Shown here one piece after another: positions 1-7,735 of a DNA stretch of 32,021 bases. Positions within the stretch are counted from its first letter, which is position 1, and each line of letters begins with the position of its first letter. A program made the translations under genes and the position numbers. Source of the DNA: Bacteroidota bacterium (GTDB taxonomy: Bacteria; Bacteroidota; Ignavibacteria; Tepidaquicellales; Tepidaquicellaceae); the NCBI GenBank assembly GCA_023429265.1, contig JAEYVS010000018.1, positions 1 to 32,021 of the forward strand, in the 5' to 3' direction. The notes under the pieces were generated by a model. That model was given only the letters and a program-made list of their open reading frames with translations, was not told the DNA's origin and ran no database searches.

Positions 1-646
1 TTCTGCTTATACCTGTAACGTAGAGAATTCCCGAGCTGTAAAGGATCTCAAGTCCCGAGTCGAAGTCATTTCCGGGTCCATTATACCGTGAAGCCCATTG
101 AAATACTCCCGCGGCATCATACATCAGTGTGACATAATCGCCACCGCTTCCACCCGTGATGTAAACATTTCCAAGCTCATCCACAGCAATGGAGTTTCCT
201 ATGTCGTTACTTCCGTTTGTAAAGCTATACCGTTTAACCCATACAGTATCTCCATTACTATTATATTTTATAGTCAGGATATCAGAGGTCATATCCATTC
301 CCGTACTGAAACCGGTTACATATACATTTCCATTTGCATCCACTGCAATATCATTTGCTTCATCCACCGGGAGACCTGAACCCCCTCCGTCATAATGTTC
401 AACCCAGACAGTATCACCTGACGGTGTGATTTTGAGCGTTGCAAAATCAAAGTTGTTATTCAGTCCTGTGCCCTGTGACCGGCCGGTTTGGTAAACGTTT
501 CCGCCTTCGTCGATCACCATTCCGCGAACTTCATCGATACCCGTTGGAATACCGCTGTATCTAAGTGTCCATAGTTCATTCAACTGGGCATATATCGGAT
601 GGAATGCCTGGAGAATAAAAATTAAGAAAAATAGTTTTGTTTTCAT
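1..646 (-). CDS. Secreted SBBP beta-propeller repeat protein (partial, 3' end off window)
   Basis: Open frame on the minus strand from ATG at 646 to the left edge; about 215 residues are visible and the C-terminus is missing. The N-terminus MKTKLFFLIFILQAFHPIYAQ-type sequence is a good signal peptide ending in A-Q. The rest is a repeat of about 50 residues with the core GNVYVTGxS (seen as GNVYQTG, GNVYVTG, GNVYITG and ILYVTG) alternating with GDTVWVxxY segments. This is typical of SBBP (seven-bladed beta-propeller) repeats in exported Bacteroidota proteins, many of which end in a T9SS sorting domain, but that end is not visible here. An in-frame TTG at 733 behind a perfect Shine-Dalgarno could extend the protein by 29 residues; ATG 646 was chosen because it gives a standard signal peptide. 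The role is probably extracellular or surface-bound; the substrate is unknown. Confidence 0.8.
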   Translation of the reverse strand, partial: MKTKLFFLIFILQAFHPIYAQLNELWTLRYSGIPTGIDEVRGMVIDEGGNVYQTGRSQGTGLNNNFDFATLKITPSGDTVWVEHYDGGGSGLPVDEANDIAVDANGNVYVTGFSTGMDMTSDILTIKYNSNGDTVWVKRYSFTNGSNDIGNSIAVDELGNVYITGGSGGDYVTLMYDAAGVFQWASRYNGPGNDFDSGLEILYSSGILYVTGISR

Positions 647-737
647 TTCCGTCTGATTGATTTGATAAACTTGATTGTAAATTAGTAAGATCATATCAAT
701 TAAGACAAAGAAAATATCCCCAGAATATCTCAAATTT

Positions 738-747
738 CTACCTCCTT
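738..747 (-). promoter_or_regulatory. Strong Shine-Dalgarno AAAGGAGGT ahead of an in-frame TTG
   Basis: On the minus strand the sequence AAAGGAGGT is followed after 6 nt by TTG at 733-731. That TTG is in frame, without stops, with the ATG at 646 of the SBBP protein. Most genes in this window lack a Shine-Dalgarno, so this one is unusual. It either marks a longer N-terminus or is fortuitous. Confidence 0.4.
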
Positions 748-835
748 TGAAGCGAATTTTTCACTATAATATGGATTATTGCTTCATTTTTAATGTATTT
801 TTAAGTTACATTATCTCAAAAAACGAAAGTGTTAA

Positions 836-2290
836 ATGGAAAATTCGGGTCTCATTAAGGCATTAAAAACCTTTAGTAAAAACGAAATAAAGGAGTTTGG
901 AAGATATGTGGATTCCCCCTTTCATAATGGAAGAAAGGAACTAAGTAAGTTTTACGGAATTATCAAAAAGCATTACCCTGATTTTCGGGGAAGTGCAATG
1001 AACGAAGAAACACTTTATTCGAAATTATACCCCGGGAAAAAATATGATGAGAGGGTTATTCGAAGGCTTAGTTCTTTTTTAATGAAGTTGGTGGAAAGCT
1101 ACCTGACATACGTTGGCTTACAAAAAGATAACTATACTCTTAAGAAATCATTCTTAAAGGAAGCCGGAAAGCGAAATCTAACCCGTGTATATGAAAAACA
1201 GTTGATTGAACTGGAAAAGGAATATTCAAACTTCATCCCTCCCGCTGAAGAGTATTTTTTACGAAAGTATTACATAGTTGAGGATAAACTGAATAACTAT
1301 TTATATAAAACAAAGGATGCATCTATTGCGGATGACATAGAAAATCATTCATTATACCTCATTGAATTTTTACTGGTCCAGATATATCAGAGCAGATATA
1401 ATTTATTCCTATACGAAAAGGAATTCCAGGCGGATTACTCGGAATCCGTGTTTATGGAGCTATTCAGTCAGATGGATTTTCAAAAAATATTGAAGAAGGT
1501 TAAAGATAAGGATCCTGAAAATTACCCGGTCATTGCAATATACTACTATGAACTAATGGCATTACTGGAAGGAAACGAAAGCATAGAAATATTTAAAAGA
1601 TTACTTAAAGATAATGCAAATAAGTTTTCCTGGCTTGAGAAACGAAACTTCTATTATATTTTTGTCTCCATATGTTCTTTGCAAATAGAAAAAGGGGAAG
1701 GTAAATACAAAGCTGAGCTTTTGAATGCTTACAAAGAAATGCTTGATCTGGGAATTTGCAGTGACTATGAAGGAGGTTATTTTTCCGCGAAACTATTCCG
1801 CAATATTGTAGCCGCAGCAAATATCGCGCGTGAATATGAATGGCTCGAGGATTTCATAAACAGGTATTCCGGATATCTTGCTCCTGATGATAAAGACAAT
1901 ATGTATTCTCTCTCGATGGCGTTATTAAACTACGAAAAAGGGGAGTATGGCAAAACCCTCGAATGCATTTTGAACATAGATGTGGAGCTGGTTCATTTTA
2001 AAATTGACGTGAGATACCTTACCGTTAAAACTTATTATGAGCTTGGATATTATGAGCAGCTTCTTTCATCCATCGATGCGTTCCGTCATTTTCTATCCAA
2101 TGACAAGCACATATCCGGGAGAATCGTGGATGTTTATTCGAGGTTCTGCAGCCTTACAGGGCGTCTTGCGAAAATCAGGATAGAGAAAGCATATGACAGG
2201 CTTCCGGGCATAAAAAAAGAAATATTGTCGCTCGACAATAAAGCAAATTCTGAGTGGCTGATGTCTAAAGCAAATGAGATTGGGGAATAA
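836..2290 (+). CDS. Uncharacterised helical protein of Bacteroidota/Ignavibacteria type
   Basis: A 484-residue protein with no signal peptide or membrane segment. The N-terminus reads LIKALKTFSKNEIKEFGRYVDSPFHN, and related N-termini (leucine-rich helix, then 'SPYFN/SPFHN' and a 'LF..L.K.HP' helix) occur in hypothetical proteins of Bacteroidota, as far as I recall. The rest is rich in Leu, Tyr, Lys and Glu, with helix-helix patterns such as YYELMALLEGNESIEIFKRL that resemble TPR-like alpha repeats. No catalytic motif is visible. The gene stands alone, divergent from the SBBP gene and convergent with the TetR operon. The start has no Shine-Dalgarno. Function unknown; a cytosolic scaffold or protein-interaction role is only a guess. 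Confidence 0.75.
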   Translation: MENSGLIKALKTFSKNEIKEFGRYVDSPFHNGRKELSKFYGIIKKHYPDFRGSAMNEETLYSKLYPGKKYDERVIRRLSSFLMKLVESYLTYVGLQKDNYTLKKSFLKEAGKRNLTRVYEKQLIELEKEYSNFIPPAEEYFLRKYYIVEDKLNNYLYKTKDASIADDIENHSLYLIEFLLVQIYQSRYNLFLYEKEFQADYSESVFMELFSQMDFQKILKKVKDKDPENYPVIAIYYYELMALLEGNESIEIFKRLLKDNANKFSWLEKRNFYYIFVSICSLQIEKGEGKYKAELLNAYKEMLDLGICSDYEGGYFSAKLFRNIVAAANIAREYEWLEDFINRYSGYLAPDDKDNMYSLSMALLNYEKGEYGKTLECILNIDVELVHFKIDVRYLTVKTYYELGYYEQLLSSIDAFRHFLSNDKHISGRIVDVYSRFCSLTGRLAKIRIEKAYDRLPGIKKEILSLDNKANSEWLMSKANEIGE

Positions 2291-2293
2291 TTT

Positions 2294-2328
2294 AAAAGCC
2301 CCCAAGGAAATAGATCCTCAGGGGCTTT
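2294..2328. terminator. Bidirectional rho-independent terminator (copy 1 of a repeated type)
   Basis: The arms AAAGCCCC and GGGGCTTT enclose an inner stem AGGA/TCCT, with a U-run in both directions. It lies between the convergent ORF 836-2290 and the end of the TetR operon. A near-identical hairpin occurs at 7661-7696. Confidence 0.85.
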
Positions 2329-2348
2329 CGGTAATTTAATGCCGGAAT

Positions 2349-3524
2349 TTACTTAAGGAGAACGCTTTTTTTTGTAACAATAAAATTATCCACCTCCATT
2401 CGGAAAAAATAAATACCGCCTGCAATATTCCCTGCGTACCACCTGTATTCATAGTCTCCCGGCTCAAGAGTATTTTCAACCAATAATGCTACTTCCTTTC
2501 CAAGCAGATCAATAACAGAAAGTTTCACCTTGCTTCTATTTGCCACTTCAAAGCGAATGAGGGTTTCGGGGTTGAATGGATTTGGATAATTTTGTAATAA
2601 TGCAAATTTTTCAGGAATCTCGGATCCAATCTGATTGACGGGAGTCGATATACCTCTTATCATTCTGAGTCTCATAGATGGACCTTCCCCGTCGGCGATA
2701 TATAAAGTATCTCCTGTAAGAGATGCTGTAATAGCTACCGGATGAAAAAATTGAGAAGTAAGCGCCGGACCATCCACATACCCCGGCGCGCCTGTACCGG
2801 CAATGATGATTGGCACTGTATAATTTGGATTGGATATATCTGTAGATATCTTGTAAATTCTGTTATCTTTCAGGTTACATACAAAGAGATTTCCATTCGA
2901 GTGATCCATATAGCCGGTAACGGGGGTTTGGTTAGGACCACCAGGAATGGTCGCGAATAAACTCATATCTCCCAGAGGTGAGATGCGGATTATTCTTCCA
3001 TCGAATAGATTTGCAATGTATAAATTTCCTTCTTCATCAAATGCCATACCGGCTCCGTAGTGCATTGGCTGTCCACTTGCGAATACAGTGTCGGTTGAAT
3101 AAAACCTGACTTTCCTTACCTGATTAATGCTTCCCCCACCTACCATATTTGTATTTATGTAATATGTCCAATCGGCATCCCTTATAAGACCTGAAGGTCC
3201 CAGCAGTCCACGCATTACTGTATCTACGTTCCCACCGGGCCATATTTTTATAATGAAGCCGTTATTCCAGTTAGCGGCTACTACAGTTCCTGAATCACCA
3301 AGTTCCACTGCCCCAAGATTTGTGTATCCATCGAGAAGTACTGTAACCTCACCGGCTGGGGTGATTCTCCTCACTTTATTCCCGCCATAATCCGTTGAGA
3401 TTATGTTTCCTGAAGCATCAAGATCAAAGTCATCACCGCAGGGCTCGTTAAGTATTGTTGAGACTATTTGAGCTTCACATACGGCAGCTGAAATAAGTAT
3501 GAATGTTAATATAAAATATTTCAT
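2349..3524 (-). CDS. Secreted NHL-repeat protein with T9SS type A sorting domain
   Basis: A 391-residue exported protein. Signal peptide at residues 1-19 (MKYFILTFILISAAVCEAQ). Residues about 25-300 are NHL/SMP-30-like propeller blades such as FDEEGNLYIANLFDGRIIRI and an NHL-type segment AGTGAPGYVDGPALTSQFFHP. Residues about 304-391 are a T9SS type A sorting domain with QNYPNPFNPET, then VKLSVIDLLGKEV and GGIYFFRMEV, ending VTKKSVLLK. It is the last gene of the TetR-led operon, 7 bp after the choice-of-anchor-B gene, and is followed by the terminator at 2294-2328. It is expected to be exported by Sec, moved across the outer membrane by T9SS and then surface-anchored or released. A binding or lyase-like role is possible, but no catalytic residues can be assigned. 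Confidence 0.88.
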   Translation of the reverse strand: MKYFILTFILISAAVCEAQIVSTILNEPCGDDFDLDASGNIISTDYGGNKVRRITPAGEVTVLLDGYTNLGAVELGDSGTVVAANWNNGFIIKIWPGGNVDTVMRGLLGPSGLIRDADWTYYINTNMVGGGSINQVRKVRFYSTDTVFASGQPMHYGAGMAFDEEGNLYIANLFDGRIIRISPLGDMSLFATIPGGPNQTPVTGYMDHSNGNLFVCNLKDNRIYKISTDISNPNYTVPIIIAGTGAPGYVDGPALTSQFFHPVAITASLTGDTLYIADGEGPSMRLRMIRGISTPVNQIGSEIPEKFALLQNYPNPFNPETLIRFEVANRSKVKLSVIDLLGKEVALLVENTLEPGDYEYRWYAGNIAGGIYFFRMEVDNFIVTKKSVLLK

Positions 3525-3531
3525 ATTGTTC

Positions 3532-4929
3532 TTATTTAGTGAAAACCATTTTTTTAACTATTTCCGAATAGCCGGTGCTGAGTTTATAAAAGTATATCCC
3601 TGAAGGTATGTTTGAAGCATCCCATTGAAATTTATATTTTCCCATATTCAGTTTGCCTGAAAAAAGCACCTGCATCTCTTTCCCGAGGATGTCATATACT
3701 GCCAACTTGATTTTCTCTTCCTTCGGGAGAGAGAATTCGATGTTTGTTAGAGGATTAAATGGATTCGGATAATTCTGAGCAAGAAAAAACGATCCGGCAT
3801 TCGAAGAGATGCTTTGAATGCCAACTTTGTTTCCGAGTTTCAGAACGTATAATCCGGTCTGACGGTCTGAAGCAATGATCTTTCCGGAAGGGAATTTATA
3901 TACACCCCAATTGCCTCTGTACGTATTGGAGTTTGACGAGGGGTATGTGTCATACCATCCAATCTCGATTGGGTTTTCGGGATCTATTATATTTAGCACC
4001 CGCACCCCGGCTTCGTAATGAGCTACGTACGCGGTATCCCCAAATATCTCCACATTATGTACGATTGTGTTATTTATTCCGGTAGGTATCCAGTTCCTTA
4101 CAAATAACACGTTTGTAATATCTTCTTTATTCCATATCTTTAGCCTCCCCGGCGGTGTCTCAGTTTCATCAGTAGTAAAAATATACCTGCTGTCTTTAGT
4201 GAGGTCGGAGTTATGAGTGAACGGATTTGGCAATGTCCTGAAGAATGCCAGAGTTTTTAGGGAGTCTTTGTTTCTAGCATCAATAATTGTCAGCCTACCT
4301 ACGTCGATATTTGATGCGTAAATCGTATCATTTATTATCCGTGAATCATGAACATAATGTTCGTTCCAACCTCCTCTTCTGACAGGATTGAGCGGATCTG
4401 AAAGATCAAGTACTGTTGTTCCCTGGAAGGAACCATTGAAGAGTGTACCGTTTAGGTAAAGGAAATGCCCACTCTGAGAAATTGTATGTCCGTTGTGTCG
4501 GCCCGGAATAATGTGTTTACCAATATAGACTACGGAATCAGGAAGGTATTGAAGATCGAAAATTTCGAGATGACTGCTGCCTGCTTCAGAAACTACATAT
4601 AGATAATGCGAGTAAGTTTTCATTTCTCTCCATTCATTTCCATAATCCAGGCTGGAGGTATCAAAGTCGATCATTTTAAAATACACTTCACGGATATCAT
4701 TTGAATCAGAGATGTCTACTATTTGAGTTCCCATATAGCATCCCATAATTGCATATTCTCTGCCGTCCGGGGCGACATATCCCCAGCAAGATGAGTAATG
4801 GTCGGTGAAATTTAAATATGCTGGTATCCTCCTTGAGTCGATGTTTGCAAGAAGCTCCATGTTGAAGTTGCCAAGCTGTGCGTTTGCAGCATTCGTAAAA
4901 AGAATGAAGGCGAATAATATTTTTTTCAT
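3532..4929 (-). CDS. Choice-of-anchor B / LVIVD-repeat secreted protein with T9SS sorting domain
   Basis: A 465-residue protein with signal peptide MKKILFAFILFTNAANAQ. The segment SSCWGYVAPDGREYAIMGCYMGTQIVDISD is the start of the choice-of-anchor-B family. It is followed by LVIVD-type blades, each with a histidine: HNGHTISQSGHFLYLNG, VHDSRIINDTIYASN, THNSDLTKDSRYIFTTDE and VHNVEIFGDTAYVAHYEAGVRVLNI. Residues about 381-465 form a T9SS type A sorting domain (QNYPNPFNPLTNIEF, GIYFYKLSTG, KKMVFTK). Family members are exported beta-propellers anchored by various C-terminal signals; their function is not established. It lies 27 bp after the GyrI-like gene and 7 bp before the NHL gene in the TetR-led operon. 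Confidence 0.9.
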   Translation of the reverse strand: MKKILFAFILFTNAANAQLGNFNMELLANIDSRRIPAYLNFTDHYSSCWGYVAPDGREYAIMGCYMGTQIVDISDSNDIREVYFKMIDFDTSSLDYGNEWREMKTYSHYLYVVSEAGSSHLEIFDLQYLPDSVVYIGKHIIPGRHNGHTISQSGHFLYLNGTLFNGSFQGTTVLDLSDPLNPVRRGGWNEHYVHDSRIINDTIYASNIDVGRLTIIDARNKDSLKTLAFFRTLPNPFTHNSDLTKDSRYIFTTDETETPPGRLKIWNKEDITNVLFVRNWIPTGINNTIVHNVEIFGDTAYVAHYEAGVRVLNIIDPENPIEIGWYDTYPSSNSNTYRGNWGVYKFPSGKIIASDRQTGLYVLKLGNKVGIQSISSNAGSFFLAQNYPNPFNPLTNIEFSLPKEEKIKLAVYDILGKEMQVLFSGKLNMGKYKFQWDASNIPSGIYFYKLSTGYSEIVKKMVFTK

Positions 4930-4956
4930 ATTGGGCGTTATTAAATGATGAAAAAA

Positions 4957-5556
4957 CTATTTAACCGGTTGACGTATGATGGTTTTTATTTTTTCAGGGC
5001 TTACCTTACGGGGGTCTGAAAGGTATATCTCGTGGTGCAGCCCTTTGATTTTAAATTTATTTTCATTTATGAATTGTCTCATTTTTTTTAATGTTTCATC
5101 CTCCGTTGAATAGGGTCCGATGTGCATTGCCTGAACACATTTGCCTTCGGATAGTATTTCCCATTTAATCTTTTTAACGTCAGGAAGATTTTTTTTCTTT
5201 ACAACTTCCTCTATGGCCTGTTTCAGGTAATCTATGTTTGCATAGTCCGGTATCCGTATCATCAGTTTCCAGAGCCATTCGTTACGAGGGATTTCACTTG
5301 CAGGCTTACCGTCTTCCGTCCACCAAAGTCCTTCCAAAGGGGGGACTCCAAAATCCCTGCCTTCCAGTTTACAGATTTTTTTGATGGCATAAGCCACGGG
5401 ATATAACAACCCGACTGCGGATGTGAACTGGACTCCACCCGGCTCCCCTTTACCTTCTAGGGTTATATGGGATGTTCTGCCGAAATGAACCATTTTGGGG
5501 ATCTGGCGAGCTGTGTAATACTCCTTATAATTTTTTTTAAAGTCTAGCTTTTCCAT
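4957..5556 (-). CDS. GyrI-like small-molecule-binding domain protein
   Basis: A 199-residue cytosolic protein with no signal peptide. It matches the stand-alone GyrI-like (SOUL/BacR-effector-binding fold) family: VHFGRTSHITLEGKGEPGG near the N-terminus, a central GLWWTEDGKP and EWLWKLMIRIPDYA, and C-terminal GKCVQAMHIGPYSTEDETLKKMRQFI with GLHHEIYLSDPRKV. The GPYxxE and HEIYLSDPR motifs are the family's characteristic C-terminal repeat. These proteins bind hydrophobic small molecules, and some relatives hydrolyse electrophilic compounds. The gene starts 4 bp after the serine hydrolase stop, so the two are probably translationally coupled. Next to a TetR/AcrR-type repressor this suggests a role in sensing or removing a toxic compound; that is an inference. 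Confidence 0.88.
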   Translation of the reverse strand: MEKLDFKKNYKEYYTARQIPKMVHFGRTSHITLEGKGEPGGVQFTSAVGLLYPVAYAIKKICKLEGRDFGVPPLEGLWWTEDGKPASEIPRNEWLWKLMIRIPDYANIDYLKQAIEEVVKKKNLPDVKKIKWEILSEGKCVQAMHIGPYSTEDETLKKMRQFINENKFKIKGLHHEIYLSDPRKVSPEKIKTIIRQPVK

Positions 5557-5560
5557 AATA

Positions 5561-6964
5561 TTATTTGATCAGCATCATTTTTTTTATTGAGGAAAAATTT
5601 TCCGATTGAAGCTTATAAAAGTAAACTCCACTCGGAAAATTTTCAGAGTTCCATTCGTAGGTAATAGAACCTGCTTCGAGGCTTGAATTTACCAGTATTG
5701 CCATTTGCTGCCCCAGGGCATTATACACGGAAAGCTTTACAAAACTCTTTTTAGGAATATCGAATTTTATATTTGTTGAGGGATTAAATGGGTTTGGGTA
5801 ATTCTGGTAAAGATTAAATCCTGAAGGCAGCTCCTGTGTTATGCCGGTGATACCTACCGGGTTATTATTTATTATCGTATTCATAAAGCTTTTACCCATC
5901 GCGCTTGCTTCGATGTCCCTGTTGGTCATCAATACCATTACTATACTATCCTGAGGATAATACATCATAACGGATGAATATCCGAAAATATTTCCTCCGT
6001 GTCCCCAGCAGGTTCTTCCCGAGAAAACGTATCTCTTTACCCCTAATCCATAACCATTTGCACCTGCGATGTTTGCGGCACCGAAAGTCAGCATTTGATT
6101 TAAATATGAGGAGTCCAGTACCTGTCCCTGAAACAATGCCTGCATCCATCGTGCAAGATTTTCAGGGCGGGAAACAAACCCGCCGGGCGCAAGCATTGCG
6201 CTGTAAACAGAGGTTCTGGGTATGTGGAAAATGTCATCAAGTGTACCATTCGAGCCCATATCAACCCAGTTGTGAGCAAAAGGAGCAGTAATTGAATCCT
6301 GGGTTTCAACATAAGATTCATTTAGTCCCAAAGGGATGTAAAACCGTCTATGCATTTCTTCAGATAAGGTATTCCCCGTGATCTGAGTAAGGATCATTCC
6401 CAGTAGAGTGTAATTTGTATTTGAATATCGGAATGAAGTTCCCGGCGCAAAGTGCGGAGTCAGTACATAAGGCAGGACTTCCTCAGGCGTCCAGAGTCTG
6501 TTCCAGTTAACCTGCAGCTGTGAGAGAAATGAATTGTTTTCAGTAAAGCTATGAATGCCGCTGCGATGGCTTAACAACTGACGAATGGTTACAGTACTGT
6601 CTATGTTGTTATAAGAGGGGAGCCATTTATGAAGAGAGTCATCCAGCGACAGGCTGTCTGCTTCGCATAACTGCAATATTGCCGCGGAAATAAAATTTTT
6701 AGTGATGCTACCCTGACCAAATACCATTTCAGTGGTCATATCCTGACCAACCGCCGAAATCCCGCTTGTTCCAAGCCACATACCTTGCCCGGGAATAAAC
6801 GCGGCAACTGATATCCCCACAAGGCTATTTGAAGATTTAATATTATTCAAAGCATTCTGAAGAATGTTAGCATAAGCAGTATCGAATGATTGAGCGTTAG
6901 ACTTTTCCTGTCCAGTAAAAACCAATAAAGTGAATAACAATAACGTTATCCTAATCTGTCTCAT
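5561..6964 (-). CDS. Secreted serine hydrolase (class C beta-lactamase fold) with T9SS sorting domain
   Basis: A 467-residue exported enzyme. Signal peptide up to about residue 25 (ending SNAQ). The catalytic set is intact: S86-I-T-K89 in GQGSITKNF, Y180-S-N182 in RYSNTNYTLLG, and H322-G-G in CWGHGGNIFGYSS. Residues about 383-467 are a T9SS type A sorting domain (QNYPNPFNPSTNIKF, GVYFYKLQSENF, KKMMLIK). The family includes esterases, D-aminopeptidases, DD-peptidases and beta-lactamases; a true beta-lactamase activity should not be assumed. It is second in the operon, 11 bp after the tetR stop. Transport to the cell surface by T9SS fits hydrolysis of an extracellular ester, amide or peptide. 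Confidence 0.93.
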   Translation of the reverse strand: MRQIRITLLLFTLLVFTGQEKSNAQSFDTAYANILQNALNNIKSSNSLVGISVAAFIPGQGMWLGTSGISAVGQDMTTEMVFGQGSITKNFISAAILQLCEADSLSLDDSLHKWLPSYNNIDSTVTIRQLLSHRSGIHSFTENNSFLSQLQVNWNRLWTPEEVLPYVLTPHFAPGTSFRYSNTNYTLLGMILTQITGNTLSEEMHRRFYIPLGLNESYVETQDSITAPFAHNWVDMGSNGTLDDIFHIPRTSVYSAMLAPGGFVSRPENLARWMQALFQGQVLDSSYLNQMLTFGAANIAGANGYGLGVKRYVFSGRTCWGHGGNIFGYSSVMMYYPQDSIVMVLMTNRDIEASAMGKSFMNTIINNNPVGITGITQELPSGFNLYQNYPNPFNPSTNIKFDIPKKSFVKLSVYNALGQQMAILVNSSLEAGSITYEWNSENFPSGVYFYKLQSENFSSIKKMMLIK

Positions 6965-6975
6965 TATTTTATTAT

Positions 6976-7572
6976 TTAGTTCTGTATTAACTTTATGTAA
7001 TTATAAATTATGTTTCTAAAAGCATTCATTGTCTTAAATTTAGATGGTGTCGGCTTATGTCTGACAAAGACTCCGGTAATCAAAGAAAATAAAGTATAAG
7101 CTGCTATGTCTACATCGATATCATTTTTAATTAGACCTTTCTTTTGCCCGTCTTTTAGAGTCAGTTTCGCGTATTTAAGAAATACATCGCCTAAACCTCT
7201 TTTGTCACCATTCTTATTGAAATAATTGAACATTTCTACTTTTAACCTGGTATAGTTTCTTAACATTCTGGCGTTACTTATGTCTGGAAGTCCAACTTTT
7301 ACCATCTCATTCAATTTTCGTATGGGAGACAAATCCGATTTATATATTTTTTTATATATTTCGATGGATTCCAGGTCTTTTACTTCAAGAAGAGCATCGA
7401 ATAGATCATTTTTATTCTTAAAATGCCAGTATATTGCTCCCCTTGTTACACCTGCCCTTTCGGCAATTCCTTCCAATGTCGATTCTTCCATACCTTTGTC
7501 AAGAAATTCCTTTAATGCCAGGTCTATTAATCTGAGCCTCGTCTGCTCGGCTTCCTCTTTAGTTCGTTTCAT
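6976..7572 (-). CDS. TetR/AcrR-family transcriptional regulator
   Basis: A 198-residue regulator. The N-terminal helix-turn-helix at residues about 10-57 is typical: LIDLALKEFLDKGMEESTLEGIAERAGVTRGAIYWHFKNKNDLFDAL. The C-terminal ligand domain resembles the AcrR/TtgR subgroup. ATG at 7572 gives the standard family N-terminus, and no strong Shine-Dalgarno precedes it. It is the first gene of a five-gene operon of three exported T9SS proteins and a GyrI-like protein. A perfect palindrome centred 30 bp upstream (7589-7615), containing TACATACA and TGTATGTA, matches the kind of site used by AcrR-type repressors, so autorepression with derepression by a ligand is likely. The usual RND efflux partner genes are not adjacent. 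Confidence 0.93.
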   Translation of the reverse strand: MKRTKEEAEQTRLRLIDLALKEFLDKGMEESTLEGIAERAGVTRGAIYWHFKNKNDLFDALLEVKDLESIEIYKKIYKSDLSPIRKLNEMVKVGLPDISNARMLRNYTRLKVEMFNYFNKNGDKRGLGDVFLKYAKLTLKDGQKKGLIKNDIDVDIAAYTLFSLITGVFVRHKPTPSKFKTMNAFRNIIYNYIKLIQN

Positions 7573-7588
7573 TTTTCCATGATTTATA

Positions 7589-7615
7589 ATTTTACATACA
7601 CTGTGTATGTAAAAT
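7589..7615. promoter_or_regulatory. Probable TetR/AcrR-type operator: perfect 27-bp palindrome
   Basis: The arms ATTTTACATACAC and GTGTATGTAAAAT are perfectly complementary around a single T at 7602. The core TACATACA...TGTATGTA resembles known AcrR-type operators. It lies 17 bp upstream of the tetR start, and on the minus strand a TTG-N20-TATTTTAC promoter-like arrangement runs into its edge, so binding would block initiation. Confidence 0.82.
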
Positions 7616-7660
7616 AGAAAATGAATTTGAATAATGCAATAGGTAAAAGGATAATAATTT

Positions 7661-7696
7661 AAAAGCCCCCAGGGAAATAGATCCTCAGGGGCTTTT
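7661..7696. terminator. Rho-independent terminator (copy 2 of a repeated type)
   Basis: The arms AAAAGCCCC and GGGGCTTTT enclose an inner stem GGGA/TCCT and loop AATAGA. It lies downstream of the beta-barrel gene ending at 7736 and upstream of the TetR operon, with U-runs in both directions. It is almost identical to 2294-2328; the A-T pair there is G-T here, so pairing is kept. Confidence 0.85.
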
Positions 7697-7735
7697 TAGT
7701 ACGGGGCTTGTAGGGTAATTATGAACTACACACTC

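Noticed and set aside
765..770. TATAAT box as a sigma-70 promoter for the 836 gene
   Set aside because: The nearest TTGAAG is only about 13 bp upstream, too close for a standard -35/-10 pair.
5974..6291. 105-codon plus-strand frame across the serine hydrolase gene
   Set aside because: It is antisense to a gene with intact catalytic motifs and has no recognisable domain; shadow frame. The same applies to the long opposite-strand frames at 15952-16491, 16842-17159, 23762-24217 and 24778-25299.
7569..7580. Minimal uORF ATG-GAA-AAA-TGA overlapping the tetR start as ATGA
   Set aside because: Three codons without a Shine-Dalgarno; too short to distinguish from chance.
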